64,000 nucleotides of DNA. Origin: Martinezella lusitana. GTDB taxonomy: Bacteria > Pseudomonadota > Alphaproteobacteria > Rhizobiales > Rhizobiaceae. The notes beneath the pieces were generated by a model, which was given only the letters and a program-made list of their open reading frames with translations, made no database searches and had not been told where the DNA came from. How positions within the stretch are numbered: the stretch's first letter is position 1; the number at the start of each line of letters is the position of its first letter. The translations under genes were made by a program, and so were the position numbers. Where the stretch lies: positions 124,001 through 188,000 of the forward strand of contig NZ_JACHBG010000004.1 of NCBI RefSeq assembly GCF_014207095.1, given 5' to 3'. This document shows, piece after piece, positions 62,593 to 64,000 of this stretch.

Positions 62593-64000
62593 TCAGTCCT
62601 TTTCGTAGAGGCTGCTCAACGGCTTCTTCAGGATACTGTCCCGAAGTGAAAGGCCCGGTTCTCGCCGCGGGGATGGCGATGTTTCCCTGATCGGGGCGGG
62701 GCGCGCGATGGATGCCGTATCCTCGCTGCGGAATTCCCGGCGCAGCTCCGCAAGCCTGCTGTCGAGTGATGTCGGTGTCGATGCAGCAGGCTGTGCGCTT
62801 GCGGCACGGGGCAGCATATCCGGACGATAGGGTTCGTTTAGAGATGTCTCGGCGTCCGCCGTGCGCCAGCCAGCCTGTTCCTCGGACATGCCGCCGGGAT
62901 TGCTCCTGACATCGGCGGCGAATTCACTTGCGGTGCTGTAGCTTTGTTGCAGGGCGCTGATGTCAGGACCGGACGTGGCGCGCATGCGGTTGACGATGGT
63001 GCGCAGGTCGACCGTGTCGGGCGATTCCTCGCTCATTTTGGTCAGAGCGCCACTGGCCTTCGGCACCAGCTGTTCGTCGACGCGCGAGAAGCGCATGCGC
63101 ATCGGCACGGCGATGGCCGCACCGAAGGCGATCGCTTCGCCATTACCGATCGATGAGAGGAAGCTGGTCGTCGAGATCGACGAATTCGGTATGGCCGAGC
63201 GAATGATTTCCTGGTCGTGATCGTTGGCGAGACGCATGGCGAAAAGCGTCGAACACTGCGAGAGAATCGTCTGGTCTAGTTCGCCAGGACGCTGGGTTAT
63301 GATCCCGAGCGAGACGCCGTATTTGCGTCCTTCCTTCGCGATGCGGGCAATGGCCTGACGCGTCGGGAAGAATCCGAGGCTCTGATCGGCCGGGATATAG
63401 CGGTGTGCCTCCTCGCAGACGACGAGCATATGGATCGCGCCGTCGCTCCAAAGCGCCAACTCGAATGCCATGCGGCACAACACCGAGGCGACGGAGTTGA
63501 TGACTTCCGACGGGATTCCGGCGAGCTGGAAGGTGCAGATCGGCTTTCCATCGCCCGGAATGCGGAAAATCTTGGCGATGGTCTCCATGATCGTGTCGGT
63601 GATCGTATTGTTGGAGAACATAAAGTGGTAGCGCGGATCGTTGATCGCGGAGATGATGCGCATCTTCAAGGAGCGCAGATGCGGTTTTTCCTGGCGGCCT
63701 TCCAGCCGGCCGATGCGCTCGTCGATCAGCGCCAGCAGATCGGCCATGCGATAGGGCAGCGGAGTGTCCGCCGTCACGGACGCCTTATCTGCCTGACGGC
63801 GCATGACACCCGAGTCGCTTCCGCGAAAGGCGCGCTTTGCTTCCGGAATGAGATCGCGCAGCGCATCCAGCTCCTCCGGCACTGCCGGGCGGCCGCGGAA
63901 GACGACTTCGCCGAATTCCTCCAGCCGCATCAGCCAGAAGGGCAGGTCGAGCGTATCTGTATCGATGACAACTGCATGCCGGGGAAAAGCGGCGGCGAAT
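62593..64000 (-). CDS. HerA-like ATPase / DUF87 domain protein (partial at right edge)
   Basis: This is the C-terminal 468 codons or so of a HerA/FtsK-superfamily ATPase. The frame is open through base 64000 (HAVVIDTDTLDLPFWL before the first internal Met at 63930), so the start and probably the Walker A motif lie outside. Visible are Walker B with MLVVCEEAHRYIP, the arginine-finger region GRKYGVSLGIITQRPGELDQ and SQCSTLFAMRLANDHDQEI. A low-complexity Ala/Ser/Arg-rich tail (last 150 residues) follows. Housekeeping DNA-end processing or membrane partner functions are known for relatives; no NurA nuclease gene is visible. It converges on miaA with a 9-bp gap. Confidence 0.87.
   Translation of the reverse strand, partial: FAAAFPRHAVVIDTDTLDLPFWLMRLEEFGEVVFRGRPAVPEELDALRDLIPEAKRAFRGSDSGVMRRQADKASVTADTPLPYRMADLLALIDERIGRLEGRQEKPHLRSLKMRIISAINDPRYHFMFSNNTITDTIMETIAKIFRIPGDGKPICTFQLAGIPSEVINSVASVLCRMAFELALWSDGAIHMLVVCEEAHRYIPADQSLGFFPTRQAIARIAKEGRKYGVSLGIITQRPGELDQTILSQCSTLFAMRLANDHDQEIIRSAIPNSSISTTSFLSSIGNGEAIAFGAAIAVPMRMRFSRVDEQLVPKASGALTKMSEESPDTVDLRTIVNRMRATSGPDISALQQSYSTASEFAADVRSNPGGMSEEQAGWRTADAETSLNEPYRPDMLPRAASAQPAASTPTSLDSRLAELRREFRSEDTASIARPAPIRETSPSPRREPGLSLRDSILKKPLSSLYEKD

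Overview
This is a GC-rich chromosomal window from an alphaproteobacterium, most likely a Rhizobium or close relative in the Rhizobiales. The evidence is the end of a division cluster in the order ddl-ftsQ-ftsA-ftsZ followed by lpxC, bamD, recN and ligA; an FtsZ with a very long C-terminal linker; a permuted two-piece tmRNA; a divergent rhizobial-type flagellin; an alpha-type SspB; and DUF4169, CreA and ribbon-helix-helix proteins typical of this order. Most of the window is core genome. No rRNA, tRNA, CRISPR array, transposase or integrase was seen.

Layout. 1-11 kb: partial ddl, ftsQ, ftsA, ftsZ, lpxC, bamD, recN and ligA, all on the + strand and separated by clear terminators after ftsZ and lpxC. 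11-17.3 kb: a GNAT acetyltransferase, an ArsR regulator with an AHSA1-family partner behind a promoter carrying twin operators, creA, an isolated cheW, a SCO1-type copper chaperone, an FAD monooxygenase and prmA. 17.4-23 kb: a 46-codon minus-strand gene, a three-domain aminopeptidase P, azlCD, a DUF2164 gene and panBC. 23.4-31.4 kb: accessory metabolism and regulators, namely an atypical SDR with a divergent LysR gene, a polysaccharide flippase and glycosyltransferase, nicotinamidase, a FucP/GluP sugar transporter, and a glutathione S-transferase with a divergent HxlR gene.

31.4-32.8 kb is an AT-rich patch holding one solitary HsdR-N-type nuclease. It butts against uvrD with no gap and is the clearest sign of horizontal transfer. 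35-45 kb: an RND efflux pair, an orphan flagellin, an OmpA-like lipoprotein, a DUF2000/AraC divergent pair and a D-lactate dehydrogenase. 45-51 kb: a giant AsmA protein, then on the minus strand the tmRNA gene ssrA, sspB, DUF4169 and an RHH protein. 51-64 kb: thyA, a DMT/GNAT operon opposite an XRE-cupin regulator that appears to be leaderless, an imine-reductase-like oxidoreductase, folA, hflK-hflC-degP, twin GNAT genes, serB, miaA and a HerA-like ATPase that runs off the right edge.

Functional themes. Cell division and envelope biogenesis are at the left (fts genes, lpxC, bamD). Protein quality control is at the right: ssrA tags stalled peptides, SspB delivers them to ClpXP, and HflKC (which modulates FtsH) and a DegP-type protease follow within 10 kb. 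thyA and folA are close together, linking dTMP synthesis to dihydrofolate recycling. Two families of short interspersed repeats were found by eye in intergenic DNA: three copies of a roughly 37-bp motif and two copies of a 42-bp palindrome.
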